From positions 1 through 64,000 of the forward strand of contig JAUJNF010000001.1 of NCBI GenBank assembly GCA_030446485.1: 64,000 nucleotides of DNA, given 5' to 3'. The position numbers were made by a program, and so were the translations under genes. Origin of the DNA: Thermoleophilaceae bacterium (lineage in GTDB: Bacteria > Actinomycetota > Thermoleophilia > Solirubrobacterales > Thermoleophilaceae). This document shows positions 48,750-57,515 of the stretch, one piece after another (position 1 is the stretch's first letter; each line of letters opens with the position of its first letter). The notes beneath the pieces were generated by a model. The model ran no database searches. It was given only the letters and a program-made list of their open reading frames with translations, and was not told where the DNA came from.

Positions 48750-49490
48750 TCACTCGCGAGCTCCGCCGGCCCCGTCAGCCTCGATCCGAGCGTGCCGGTG
48801 CGAGGCCGAGCTGACCACGTCGAGCACCTCCGCGGGGTCGTCGGTCACCCGCACAAGGTCGAGCTCGTCCGGCGAGATCTTGCCTTCGTCGAGCAGCCGC
48901 TCCCGCATCCACTCGCCCAGCCCAGCCCACCAGCGGCTGCCCACCAGCAGCACCGGAAACTCGTGGATCTTCTGGGTCTGGATCAGGGTGAGCGCCTCGA
49001 ACAGCTCGTCGAGCGTGCCGAAGCCGCCCGGGAACACCACGAAGGAGCTCGCATAGCGCACGAACATCACCTTGCGGGTGAAGAAGTAGTGGAACTCGAG
49101 ACCGAGGTCGACGTAGGGGTTCAGCCCCTGCTCGAACGGGAGGTCGATGTTCAGGCCGATCGACAACGCCCCCGCGTCGCGTGCGCCCCGGTTCGCGGCC
49201 TCCATGATCCCCGGGCCGCCGCCCGTGATCACCGCGAAGCCGGCGTCGCCGAGCGTGCGCGCAACCTCGCGTGCCAGCGCGTATTCGGGATCGTCCTCGG
49301 CGGTACGGGCCGAGCCGAACACCGACACCGCCCGTCCGACGTGCGCAAGCGCGCGGAACCCCTCTTCGAGATCGGTCCGCATCTGGGCGACGCGATCGTC
49401 GTCGGTCTTGGTGGTGAGGACGCCGGCGGCCTCGGCCTCGAGAAGCTCCTCGTCGAGCGTCGCGGGTGGGCGGGCGTCCTGGTAGGCCAT
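48750..49490 (-). CDS. LOG family protein (TIGR00730)
   Basis: A 246-residue Rossmann-like protein of the LOG family, often acting as a cytokinin riboside 5'-monophosphate phosphoribohydrolase or nucleotide N-glycosidase. Landmarks are AVSVFGSARTAED, VITGGGPGIMEAANRGARDAG, the active-site PGGFGTLDELFEALTLIQ and VRYASSFVVFPGG. An N-terminal helical part of about 50 residues precedes the fold. ATG start; divergent from the serine protease gene with 65 bases between. Confidence 0.9.
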   Translation of the reverse strand: MAYQDARPPATLDEELLEAEAAGVLTTKTDDDRVAQMRTDLEEGFRALAHVGRAVSVFGSARTAEDDPEYALAREVARTLGDAGFAVITGGGPGIMEAANRGARDAGALSIGLNIDLPFEQGLNPYVDLGLEFHYFFTRKVMFVRYASSFVVFPGGFGTLDELFEALTLIQTQKIHEFPVLLVGSRWWAGLGEWMRERLLDEGKISPDELDLVRVTDDPAEVLDVVSSASHRHARIEADGAGGARE

Positions 49491-49555
49491 CGATCGAACA
49501 GTAGGCGTGAGCCGTCGTGCGGAGGCGGACCGGCCCGTCCGCGACCATTGGGGCC

Positions 49556-50608
49556 ATGTTGCTCCGACCCAACCGCGGCGAGGGCGAGGGTGCGAGCCGG
49601 CGGGGCGTCGCGCTCATCACCGGCGCGCTGGCGCTCGCGGCCGTCGTGGTCGTCATCGTCCTTCGGAGCAGCGCCGGCGACGAGGGCGGCGCTCCGCGGG
49701 TGGACCCAGCGCGGGCGGGCGTCGTGGCCGTGATCGCCGCGAGCCCGACGCTCAGGGGCGGTGGCAGCGGCTTCGTCTTCGACGCCTCCGAGGGCCTCGT
49801 GGCCACCAACTTCCACGTGATCAACGGCGGTACGGACTTCTCGGTCGTGGTCGACGGCAGGGCTCGCGGCGCCGACATCGTGGGCGCCGCTCCGTGCGAA
49901 GATCTCGCGGTGCTGCGGGTGCGGGACCGGGCGGGCCTTAGGGAGGTCCGCCTGGGTGACCGGCCCACGCTGACAGCCGGCGCACGCGTGCTCGCGGTCG
50001 GCTTCCCGGGCGTCCCGGCGGTGGCGCCCAGGCGGGCCGAGACGCCCGGCACGGTCTCGACCGTCGACACCGCGCTCGCCGCCGGGGGCGGCACCCTGCG
50101 ACACCCCGGGGCGAGGTTCCTTCCCGACTACGCAAGCATGATCGAGACAGATGCGGCCCTCCTCTCCGGATACTCGGGCGGCCCGCTGCTCGATGCCGGC
50201 GGGCGCGTGGTGGGGGTGAATACGGTGATCGCCACGGCCGCTCCGGCAACGCCGCAGGAGACCCGGAGCTACGCGATCGGCATCGACCGGGCCACCGAGG
50301 TCATCGGCGTGCTTCGCACCGGAGAGTCACGGGCCTGGTTCGGCACCGGTCTCGTCTTCCCGTCGCGCAGCGCTCGCAGGCGCACCGGCCGGCCGAGCGG
50401 CGTGGTGGCGGCTCCGGTGGTCACGGGGGCGCTGCCCGAACGGCGCGGCAGGCTGCTCGTGACGGCGATCGACGGCGAGCGTCTCGCCGGCGGGTTCCCC
50501 GGCTACTGCCGCGCCACCGCGGAGGTCGAGAGCGGCGAGAGCGCTACGCTCGACGCGATCACGCTGGACAACGGCGAGCGCATGCGACTCGTGGTCCCGT
50601 TCGAGTAG
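49556..50608 (+). CDS. membrane-anchored trypsin-like serine protease (HtrA-type)
   Basis: A 350-residue protease with one N-terminal membrane helix (GVALITGALALAAVVVVIVL), so the catalytic domain is outside. The triad is ATNFHVINGG (His), CEDLAVLRV (Asp) and LLSGYSGGPLLD (Ser, with Tyr where Asn is usual). The last 80 residues (VTGALPERRGRLLVTAIDGERLAG ... VVPFE) look like a PDZ domain. ATG 49556-49558. DUF72 gene follows by 10 bases. Likely a cell-envelope quality protease; substrate unknown. Confidence 0.87.
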   Translation: MLLRPNRGEGEGASRRGVALITGALALAAVVVVIVLRSSAGDEGGAPRVDPARAGVVAVIAASPTLRGGGSGFVFDASEGLVATNFHVINGGTDFSVVVDGRARGADIVGAAPCEDLAVLRVRDRAGLREVRLGDRPTLTAGARVLAVGFPGVPAVAPRRAETPGTVSTVDTALAAGGGTLRHPGARFLPDYASMIETDAALLSGYSGGPLLDAGGRVVGVNTVIATAAPATPQETRSYAIGIDRATEVIGVLRTGESRAWFGTGLVFPSRSARRRTGRPSGVVAAPVVTGALPERRGRLLVTAIDGERLAGGFPGYCRATAEVESGESATLDAITLDNGERMRLVVPFE

Positions 50609-50618
50609 GCCTCGAGCC

Positions 50619-51356
50619 ATGGCCACCCATCCCACCCGCGTCGGCTGCTCGGGCTGGAACTACCGCGACTGGCGCGAGCGCGTCTATCCGAAGGGACTGC
50701 CGACGGGACGCTGGCTCGAGCACTACGCGGGCCTGTTCGACACGGTGGAGGTGAACAGCACCTTCTACCGGCTGGCCTCGCGCTCGGCGGTCGAGGGCTG
50801 GGTGCGCCAGACGCCGGCCGACTTCGTGTTCGCCGCCAAGGCGAGCCGGTACCTGACCCACATGAAGAAGCTGACCGACATGGAGCAGGGCGTCGTGCGC
50901 TACTACGAGCGCATCGAGCCGCTGGTGGACGCGGACAAGCTCGGCCCGGTGGTCTGGCAGCTCCCGCCGTGGTTTCGTCGCGACGACGACCGCCTCGCCG
51001 AGGTCCTCCTCCAGCTGCCGTCGGGGCGCCACTGCTTCGAGTTCCGCCACCCGAGCTGGTTCACGAGCGACGTGTACGGGTTGCTGCACGCCCACGGCGC
51101 CGCCCTCGTGCTCGGCGACCACCCCGAGCGCCCCTTTCAGTCCTTCGAGCTCACGGCCGAGTGGACGCTCGTGCGCTTCCACTACGGACGGCGCGGCCGG
51201 CGGGGGAACTACTCGCAGCGGGAGCTCGACGCCTGGGCCGGTCGCATCGCCGAGTGGCGCTCGTCGGTCGAGGTCTTCGCCTACTTCAACAACGACTGGG
51301 AGGGCTTCGCGGTGCGCAACGCGCTCGACCTGCGGAGCCGGCTCGGCGAGGGCTGA
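50619..51356 (+). CDS. DUF72 domain protein
   Basis: A 245-residue TIM-barrel-like protein of the DUF72 family. Conserved parts seen: VGCSGWNYRDWRERVYPKGLP, EHYAGLFDTVEVNSTFYRL, FVFAAKASRYLTHMKKL, LGPVVWQLPPWF, CFEFRHPSWF and VFAYFNNDWEGFAVRNALDL. The function is not established. ATG start, same strand as the protease and convergent with the zinc-ribbon gene. Confidence 0.92.
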   Translation: MATHPTRVGCSGWNYRDWRERVYPKGLPTGRWLEHYAGLFDTVEVNSTFYRLASRSAVEGWVRQTPADFVFAAKASRYLTHMKKLTDMEQGVVRYYERIEPLVDADKLGPVVWQLPPWFRRDDDRLAEVLLQLPSGRHCFEFRHPSWFTSDVYGLLHAHGAALVLGDHPERPFQSFELTAEWTLVRFHYGRRGRRGNYSQRELDAWAGRIAEWRSSVEVFAYFNNDWEGFAVRNALDLRSRLGEG

Positions 51357-51366
51357 CCGGAACGGC

Positions 51367-51711
51367 TCAGCGGCGCGCAGCGTCCCGGCGGGCGTGCCCG
51401 ACGGAGGCGACCAGCGGAATCACCAGGAGCACCGCCACGCCGAGGGCGGCCAGCGCGATCGGCACGCCGCCGTACTCGAAGCCCGCGCGGGTCATCGTGA
51501 GCACGAGCACGATGCCGACCGCCGCGCCCGCGAGCCGCGTGGTCATGCGTCGTCCACGGGCCTCGGCCGGGCCGGAGGCGCCCGCAGCGGGGTCCTCACC
51601 GTCCTCGCATCTCATCACGGCTCCACAGGTCGCGCACAGCGGCGTGAGCATCGCCCCCGAAGGCGCGGGACGGGACCAGCCGCAGAAGAGGCACTTGTGC
51701 ACGCGCGCCAT
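51367..51711 (-). CDS. zinc-ribbon and two-helix membrane protein
   Basis: A 114-residue small protein. The N-terminus carries two CxxC pairs (CLFCGWSRP and CATCGAVM) forming a zinc ribbon; the C-terminal half has two membrane helices (LAGAAVGIVLVLTMTRAGF and IALAALGVAVLLVIPLVASV). It would sit in the membrane with the ribbon in the cytoplasm. Function unknown. ATG 51709-51711. It is divergent from the large sensor gene, whose start is 80 bases away, and that gene also begins with membrane helices. Confidence 0.75.
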   Translation of the reverse strand: MARVHKCLFCGWSRPAPSGAMLTPLCATCGAVMRCEDGEDPAAGASGPAEARGRRMTTRLAGAAVGIVLVLTMTRAGFEYGGVPIALAALGVAVLLVIPLVASVGHARRDAARR

Positions 51712-51790
51712 CGTGTGCTGCCTTTCGGCAGCAACGGTCAAATCCTTGATCGATTCAATCTTCACAAACCAGGAGCCGATACGGGAGCCC

Positions 51791-54343
51791 ATGGGAGGCA
51801 AGAGACGAGATCCGTCTTGGAACCCGCCGTCGGATGGAGGCGACGTGACGGCGCTGTTCGCCGTGCTCGTCGGCGCGCCCTTCCTGTTGCCGTTGATCGC
51901 CGACCTCGGCGACCTGGTCTTCGCGGTTCCGCTGATCGTGCTCTCCCTTGCCTCCGTCCGCATCGCGGGCACCGTCCGCGGGCGCACCTGCGGGCAACTG
52001 GCCTGGGCGGGGTTGAGCGCCAGCGCCGGGCTCACCGCAGTGGCCTCGGGCCTGGCCCTGGTCGCGATGGTGGGTGGCGAATCGGGCAGCGTGCCCTTCT
52101 ACGTCGGCTCTGCCGCGTCGGTCGCCCTGCTGGTGGCCGTCGGCGACCTGGCCCGCCGAAACCTGTCGGTCGCGCGCTTCGACGGGGTGGTCGAAGCCTT
52201 GCTCGTCGCCCTGCTCGTCAGCGCGGTTGGCATCTACTTCGTGGTGATCCCGGGCCTCGCGCGCGGTGACGCCCTCCTCACCGCCGTGTTCGTCGTCGAC
52301 CTCGTGGCGCTCGCCCTCGCGCTGGTCTCCGTGTTCTCCCGTTCCGAGGCCGCACACCGGCGCGTGGGCTGGTCGATCATCGCCGCTTGTGCCGCGATCG
52401 CCGCCGGCGACGCGCTGGTGGCCGCCGCGAGCGCTGCCGTGATCGCGTCTCATCCCCCGCTCACGGCGCTGTTCTGGCTGCTGTCGGGCGTGGGCCTTCT
52501 CGTGGCTGCGAGCCACGACGCGCGGGAGGGGGAGCCGAGCGCCGGGGGCAGCCGACCCATATCGATGGTCATCCGGGTCGGCATGCCGCTCGTGGCCGTT
52601 CTGTCCTTCCCTGCGCTCGTGATCGTCATCGGCCTAACCGGCGGCTTCAGCGCCTGGGAGCTCGTCTACTTCTCGGGCTTCTTCATCACCGCGCTCGTAC
52701 TGGCCTTCGGCCGGCAGGCGTACCTACTGGTCGACAACCAGCGCGCTGTGGCGCGCGAGCGGCGACTGCGGGAGCAGGCCGTCCGACGAAACGAGGAGCT
52801 CGAGGCGCTGACCGGGCTTGCCACGACGATGACCCAGACCCTGGAGGAGGACCCGATCGTCGAGAGTGGGCTCGACGTGCTGCGCCTGGCGGCGCGGGCG
52901 TCCAGCTCCGCGCTCCACTGCGCGTCGCGTGACGGGCTCCAGCTGCGCGCGGTCACCGGCGAGTGGCACACGGAGCGGGCCTGGGCGGGGCGCCCCGACG
53001 TTGTGCCCGAGCGCCCGCTGGTCCTGACCCGCGGGCGGCGGCAGATCCTGCGCATTCCCCTGACTGCGCGCGGTGCGGCGCTCGGAGTGCTGACGCTGGT
53101 CCGTCCCGAGGACGACGCGTTCGACGCGCAGGAGCTGGCGCTGCTGACCCTCCTGGCCGGGCAACTGGGCATTGCGGTGCAGAACGCCAGGGACTACCAC
53201 GACCGCCTGGAGCAGGCGATCCGCGACCCGCTCACCGGCCTCTACAACCGCCGCTTCTTCTACGAGGCACTCGAGCAGGAGATCCGTCGCCACGAGCGTT
53301 ACGCGACCGGTGGCTCGCTGGTCGTCTTCGACATCGACGACTTCAAGTCCGTGAACGACAGCTACGGCCACGCCGCTGGGGACGAGGTGCTGCGAGCGAT
53401 CGGACGGATCGTGACCGGCGTGCTCCGGCCCTCCGACACCTTCGCCCGAATCGGCGGCGAGGAGTTCGGCGTGCTGCTGCCCGAGACCGGTCAGCTGGAC
53501 GCGCTGCTGGTGGCCGAGCGCATCCGCACCGCGGTCGCGCGCCATCCCATTCTCAGCGAGCGCCGCGTCACGATCAGCGGCGGGGTGAGCTCGTGCCCGG
53601 GCGACGGCGTGAGCAGCGCCGACCTGGCTCGCCGCGCCGACGCCGCCCTCTACTGGGCCAAGGGCAACGGCAAGAACCTGTGCGCCGTGGCGAGCGAGGT
53701 GACGGGCGAGGAGGGCCACTTCGAGGGCACGCACACGCTTGCGCATCTCTACGGGGTGGTGGCCACGATCGACTCCCAGGACTTCCACTCGGGCGACCAC
53801 TCCGAGAACGTGGCCTCCTACTCGGTGGCACTGGGGCAGAAGCTCGGCCTCGACCGCGACCACGTGGTCCGGCTGCGCCGTGCCGGCCTCCTTCACGACA
53901 TCGGCAAGGTGGCCGTGAGCGCGCGGATCCTCGAGAAGCCCGCCGCCCTCGACGATGCCGAGATGTCCCAGATGCGGCTCCACGCGCCGGTGGGCGGCTC
54001 CATGCTCGAGCATGCCGGACTGGGCGACGAGGCGGCGTGGGTCAGACACCACCACGAGCGGGTGGACGGGTCCGGCTACCCCGACCGGCTCGAGGGCGAC
54101 GCGATCCCTCTCGAGGCGCGCATCATGTTCGTGGCCGACGCGTTCGAGGCGATGACCTCCGACCGCCCCTACCGCCGCGGCATGCCGGTCGACGCGGCCC
54201 TCGCCGAGCTGCGCCGGCACGCCGGCACGCAGTTCGAGCCGGCGATCGTCGACGCGATGGTGGAGCTGGTGGACGGCGGTGAGCTCACCGTGCTGGCCGT
54301 GCGGGCGGAGGACGCTCCGGTCGCCCGTGCCACCGTGGCGTAG
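51791..54343 (+). CDS. membrane GAF-GGDEF-HD-GYP cyclic di-GMP enzyme
   Basis: An 850-residue protein. About eight membrane helices fill residues 15-320 (a sensor resembling MASE-type input), a coiled stretch and a GAF-like domain follow (about 340-460), then GGDEF (DPLTGLYNRRFF near 478, IGGEEFGVLLPETG near 555) and HD-GYP (LLHDIGKVAVSARIL near 700, HHERVDGSGYPDRL near 753). Both the cyclase GGEEF site and the phosphodiesterase HD and GYP motifs are intact, so it could make and break cyclic di-GMP. ATG 51791 follows GGGAG. PepF gene follows by 44 bases. Confidence 0.92.
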   Translation: MGGKRRDPSWNPPSDGGDVTALFAVLVGAPFLLPLIADLGDLVFAVPLIVLSLASVRIAGTVRGRTCGQLAWAGLSASAGLTAVASGLALVAMVGGESGSVPFYVGSAASVALLVAVGDLARRNLSVARFDGVVEALLVALLVSAVGIYFVVIPGLARGDALLTAVFVVDLVALALALVSVFSRSEAAHRRVGWSIIAACAAIAAGDALVAAASAAVIASHPPLTALFWLLSGVGLLVAASHDAREGEPSAGGSRPISMVIRVGMPLVAVLSFPALVIVIGLTGGFSAWELVYFSGFFITALVLAFGRQAYLLVDNQRAVARERRLREQAVRRNEELEALTGLATTMTQTLEEDPIVESGLDVLRLAARASSSALHCASRDGLQLRAVTGEWHTERAWAGRPDVVPERPLVLTRGRRQILRIPLTARGAALGVLTLVRPEDDAFDAQELALLTLLAGQLGIAVQNARDYHDRLEQAIRDPLTGLYNRRFFYEALEQEIRRHERYATGGSLVVFDIDDFKSVNDSYGHAAGDEVLRAIGRIVTGVLRPSDTFARIGGEEFGVLLPETGQLDALLVAERIRTAVARHPILSERRVTISGGVSSCPGDGVSSADLARRADAALYWAKGNGKNLCAVASEVTGEEGHFEGTHTLAHLYGVVATIDSQDFHSGDHSENVASYSVALGQKLGLDRDHVVRLRRAGLLHDIGKVAVSARILEKPAALDDAEMSQMRLHAPVGGSMLEHAGLGDEAAWVRHHHERVDGSGYPDRLEGDAIPLEARIMFVADAFEAMTSDRPYRRGMPVDAALAELRRHAGTQFEPAIVDAMVELVDGGELTVLAVRAEDAPVARATVA

Positions 54344-54387
54344 ACGGCGCCAGAGGAGGGACCGGGCGGCCGGTACAGTCGCGGCAG

Positions 54388-56220
54388 ATGCCTGCGAGCC
54401 CCGAAGCCCTCGCCGATCCGGAGCTCGAGGCCACCGCCTGGGACCTCGACCCGCTGGTGGACGGCGACGGCGAGCAGGCGGTGGATCGCCTCCTCGACGA
54501 GGCCGGCGTCCGCGCCGAGGCCTTCGCCGCTCACAACGAGGGGGGCGTGAGCGGCTACGACGGTCCGGCGCTCGTGGCCGCGATGACCGAGCTCGGCGGG
54601 ATCAGCGAGCTGGTGGGCCGGGTCGGCTCCTACGCCGCGCTGCGCTTCTCGACCGACACCGCCGATCCCGCCAACGGCGCCCTGCTGCAGAAGGTCCAGG
54701 AGAAGGCCACGGCCATCCAGACGAAGCTGCTCTTCTTCGACCTCGAGTGGGCGGCGCTGCCCGACGAGCGCGCCGAGGAGCTGCTGGCCGCCGACGGCCT
54801 CGACTTCTGCCGCCACCACCTGCGTAGCGAGCGCCGCTACCGCCCGCACCTGCTCTCGCAGCCGGAGGAGCGCATCCTCAGCGAGAAGTCGATCACCGGC
54901 AGGAGCGCCTGGGCGCGCCTGTTCTCGGAGCTGACCTCGGCGATCGAGGTGGAGATGCCCGCCGGAGGCGAGTCCGCGGGCGAGCGCGTGGCCCTCGACG
55001 TGGCCCTCAGCCAGCTTCAGTCCCCGGACCGCGACGTGCGGCGCACGACCGCCGAGGCGGTCACGGGGGCGCTCGAGCCCGGCCTGCGCACGCGCGCCTA
55101 CCTCTTCAACACCCTTCTCCACGACAAGGCCGTCGACGACCGGCTGCGGAGCTATCCGCACTGGCTGGCCTCGCGCAACCTCTCCAACGAGGCCAGCGAC
55201 GAGTCCGTGGCAGCGCTGGTCGAGGCCGTGCGCCGCCGCTACGACCTGCCGCAGCGCTGGTACCGGCTGAAGGCCGAGCTGCTCGGCATCGACCGCCTGG
55301 CCGACTACGACCGCATGGCGGCGGTGACCGACGAGGACGAGAGCTTCACCTGGCGCGAGGCCCGCGAGCTGGTGCTCGACTGCTACGGCTCGTTCTCCAC
55401 GGATCTCGGCAACCTGGTCGGGCGCTTCTTCAACGAGCGCTGGATCGACGCGCCGGTCCGGCCCGGCAAGCGCGGCGGCGCGTTCTGCGCCTACACCGTG
55501 CCGTCGGTGCACCCCTACGTGATGCTCAACTACACGGCAAAGCGCCGTGACGTGCTCACCCTCGCGCACGAGCTCGGCCACGGGGTGCACGCGGCACTCG
55601 CCCAGCGCCAGGGAGTCTTCCACCAGAGCACCGGGCTCACCCTGGCCGAGACCGCCTCGGTGTTCGGCGAGGAGATCGTGTTCGGGCGCCTGCTCGAGCA
55701 GACCGACGCGCCGTCCTCGCGGCTCGCGCTGCTTGCCTCGTCGATCGAGGACTCGATCGCCACGGTGTTCCGGCAGGTGGCGATGAACCGCTTCGAGGAC
55801 GTGGTGCACACCGCGCGCCGCGCGGACGGAGAGCTGTCGGTGGAGCGGCTCGGCGAGCTGTGGGCGGACTCGCAGACCGAGATGCTGGGCGACTCCGTCG
55901 AGCTCACCGACGGCTACCGCACGTGGTGGTCCTACGTGCCGCACTTCATATCCACGCCCGGCTACGTGTACGCCTACGCCTACGGGCAGCTGCTGGCGCT
56001 GTCGGTGTACCAGCGCTACGTCGAGGAGGGCCCGGACTTCGTGCCGAGCTACCTCGAGCTGCTGTCGGCGGGAGGCTCGATGGCGCCCGAGGAGCTCGGC
56101 AGGATCGTGGGCGTGGACCTGACCGATCCGGCCTTCTGGGACAACGGGCTGGTGCTCGTGGAGCGGCAGCTCGAGGCCGCCGAGGCGGCGGCGCGGGAGG
56201 CGCTGGGGGCCCGCGCGTAG
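54388..56220 (+). CDS. pepF: oligoendopeptidase F-like M3 metallopeptidase
   Basis: A 610-residue zinc oligopeptidase. The zinc site HELGHGVHAAL (LTLAHELGHGVHAALAQRQG) and the downstream Glu in TLAETASVFGEEIVFGRLLE match the M3B/PepF family, as does SVHPYVMLNYTAKRRDVLTL. Two long helical halves enclose a channel that only admits short peptides, so it works on peptides of about 6-20 residues in the cytosol. Length and motif order fit the family. ATG start. Same strand as the sensor gene and the dCTP deaminase gene 22 bases downstream. Confidence 0.93.
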   Translation: MPASPEALADPELEATAWDLDPLVDGDGEQAVDRLLDEAGVRAEAFAAHNEGGVSGYDGPALVAAMTELGGISELVGRVGSYAALRFSTDTADPANGALLQKVQEKATAIQTKLLFFDLEWAALPDERAEELLAADGLDFCRHHLRSERRYRPHLLSQPEERILSEKSITGRSAWARLFSELTSAIEVEMPAGGESAGERVALDVALSQLQSPDRDVRRTTAEAVTGALEPGLRTRAYLFNTLLHDKAVDDRLRSYPHWLASRNLSNEASDESVAALVEAVRRRYDLPQRWYRLKAELLGIDRLADYDRMAAVTDEDESFTWREARELVLDCYGSFSTDLGNLVGRFFNERWIDAPVRPGKRGGAFCAYTVPSVHPYVMLNYTAKRRDVLTLAHELGHGVHAALAQRQGVFHQSTGLTLAETASVFGEEIVFGRLLEQTDAPSSRLALLASSIEDSIATVFRQVAMNRFEDVVHTARRADGELSVERLGELWADSQTEMLGDSVELTDGYRTWWSYVPHFISTPGYVYAYAYGQLLALSVYQRYVEEGPDFVPSYLELLSAGGSMAPEELGRIVGVDLTDPAFWDNGLVLVERQLEAAEAAAREALGARA

Positions 56221-56242
56221 CCTAGGCTCCAGGCCGCCTTCG

Positions 56243-57442
56243 ATGCCGACCAGCTCCGCACACGCAGGGACCGGGGAAGGCCTCCCCAGCACCGAGCCCA
56301 GCAACGGCGAGCGCGGCGCGTCCAGCGGGGCCGGGGTGCTGGCGGCGCAGCAGTTGCGCCAGGCGGTCGCAGAGGGCTGGATCGACGCCATGCCCTATCA
56401 GATACCGCCGGGCGCCTACCAGCCGGCGAGCCTGGACCTGCGGCTCGGGGACCACGCGCTGGCGCTGCGCTGCAGCTTCCTGCCCGGCAGCGACTCCACG
56501 GTGGAGGAAAAGGCCCGGGACCTGACCATGCAGAGGGTCGATCTCCGCAACGGGGCCATCCTCGAGCGCGATCGGCCGTACCTGATTCCGCTGGTGGAGG
56601 AGCTGCGCCTGCCGGACCACGTTCGCGGCAAGACCAACCCGAAGAGCTCCACCGGCCGCCTCGACGTCTTCACCCGGGTGATCACCGACGAGAACGCTCG
56701 CTTCGACGAGATCCCCGCGGGCTATCGCGGGAAGCTCTACCTGGAGGTGGTTCCGCGCTCGTTCGCGATCCACGTCGAGCCACTGCTGGCGCTGAACCAA
56801 CTGCGGCTGGTGTCGGGAGAAGCGCGGCTGAGCGACAGGGACGTGTACGACGAGAGCCCGCTCCTCTATCTGGAGTCCCACGGGTTGGCGGGGTCGGAGG
56901 TGGCGATCGCCGATGGCCTGTTCCTCAGCGTCCATCTCGAGACCTCCAGCCAGACGCCCGTCGGCTATCGCGCCAAGAAGAACAGCCACGGCGTGGACCT
57001 GAGCACGATCCGCGGCCTGCGGTCACGGGACTACTGGGAGCCCGTGTACCCCGAGGAGGGCGACCGCATCGTGCTCGAGCCAGAGACCTTCTACCTGCTT
57101 CTCTCGCGGGAGGGCGTCTGCATTCCGCCTCACCTGGCAGCGGAGATGACCGCCTACGACCCGACCGCCGGGGAGCTGCGAACACACTACGCGGGCTTCT
57201 TCGACCCCGGGTTCGGGTTCGACAAGCACGGGTCGAACCACGGCAGCCGCGCCGCACTCGAGGTTCGGGCCCGCGACGTGGCCTTCATGGTCGAGCACGG
57301 CCAGCCGATCTGCAAGCTCGCGTTCGAGCGCATGGCCGAGCCGCCCGATGTTCTCTACGGCGAGGATCTGGGATCGAACTACCAGGGACAGACGAGCATG
57401 CTGAGCAAGCACTTCTCGGACCAGACCGCCGGTCTCCCCTAG
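56243..57442 (+). CDS. dcd: two-domain 2'-deoxycytidine 5'-triphosphate deaminase
   Basis: A 399-residue protein with tandem dCTP-deaminase/dUTPase-like folds. The first shows GAYQPASLDLRLGDHALAL and KTNPKSSTGRLDVFTRVITD, with the second carrying VLEPETFYLLLSREGVCIPP, MTAYDPTAGELRTHYAGFFDPGFGF and the VEHGQPICKLAFERM C-terminal strand. It converts dCTP to dUTP (or beyond) for thymidylate synthesis. The form with two domains is known from alphaproteobacteria and others. About 30 N-terminal residues of Gly/Ser-rich sequence precede it. ATG 56243; 22 bases after pepF. Confidence 0.9.
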   Translation: MPTSSAHAGTGEGLPSTEPSNGERGASSGAGVLAAQQLRQAVAEGWIDAMPYQIPPGAYQPASLDLRLGDHALALRCSFLPGSDSTVEEKARDLTMQRVDLRNGAILERDRPYLIPLVEELRLPDHVRGKTNPKSSTGRLDVFTRVITDENARFDEIPAGYRGKLYLEVVPRSFAIHVEPLLALNQLRLVSGEARLSDRDVYDESPLLYLESHGLAGSEVAIADGLFLSVHLETSSQTPVGYRAKKNSHGVDLSTIRGLRSRDYWEPVYPEEGDRIVLEPETFYLLLSREGVCIPPHLAAEMTAYDPTAGELRTHYAGFFDPGFGFDKHGSNHGSRAALEVRARDVAFMVEHGQPICKLAFERMAEPPDVLYGEDLGSNYQGQTSMLSKHFSDQTAGLP

Positions 57443-57515
57443 TCGGTTCAGCCCTCCGGGCCGCGGATTCGCGCACGGAGCGTCAGGTCCACGCTGCCAC
57501 CCCGACTGAACCGGC

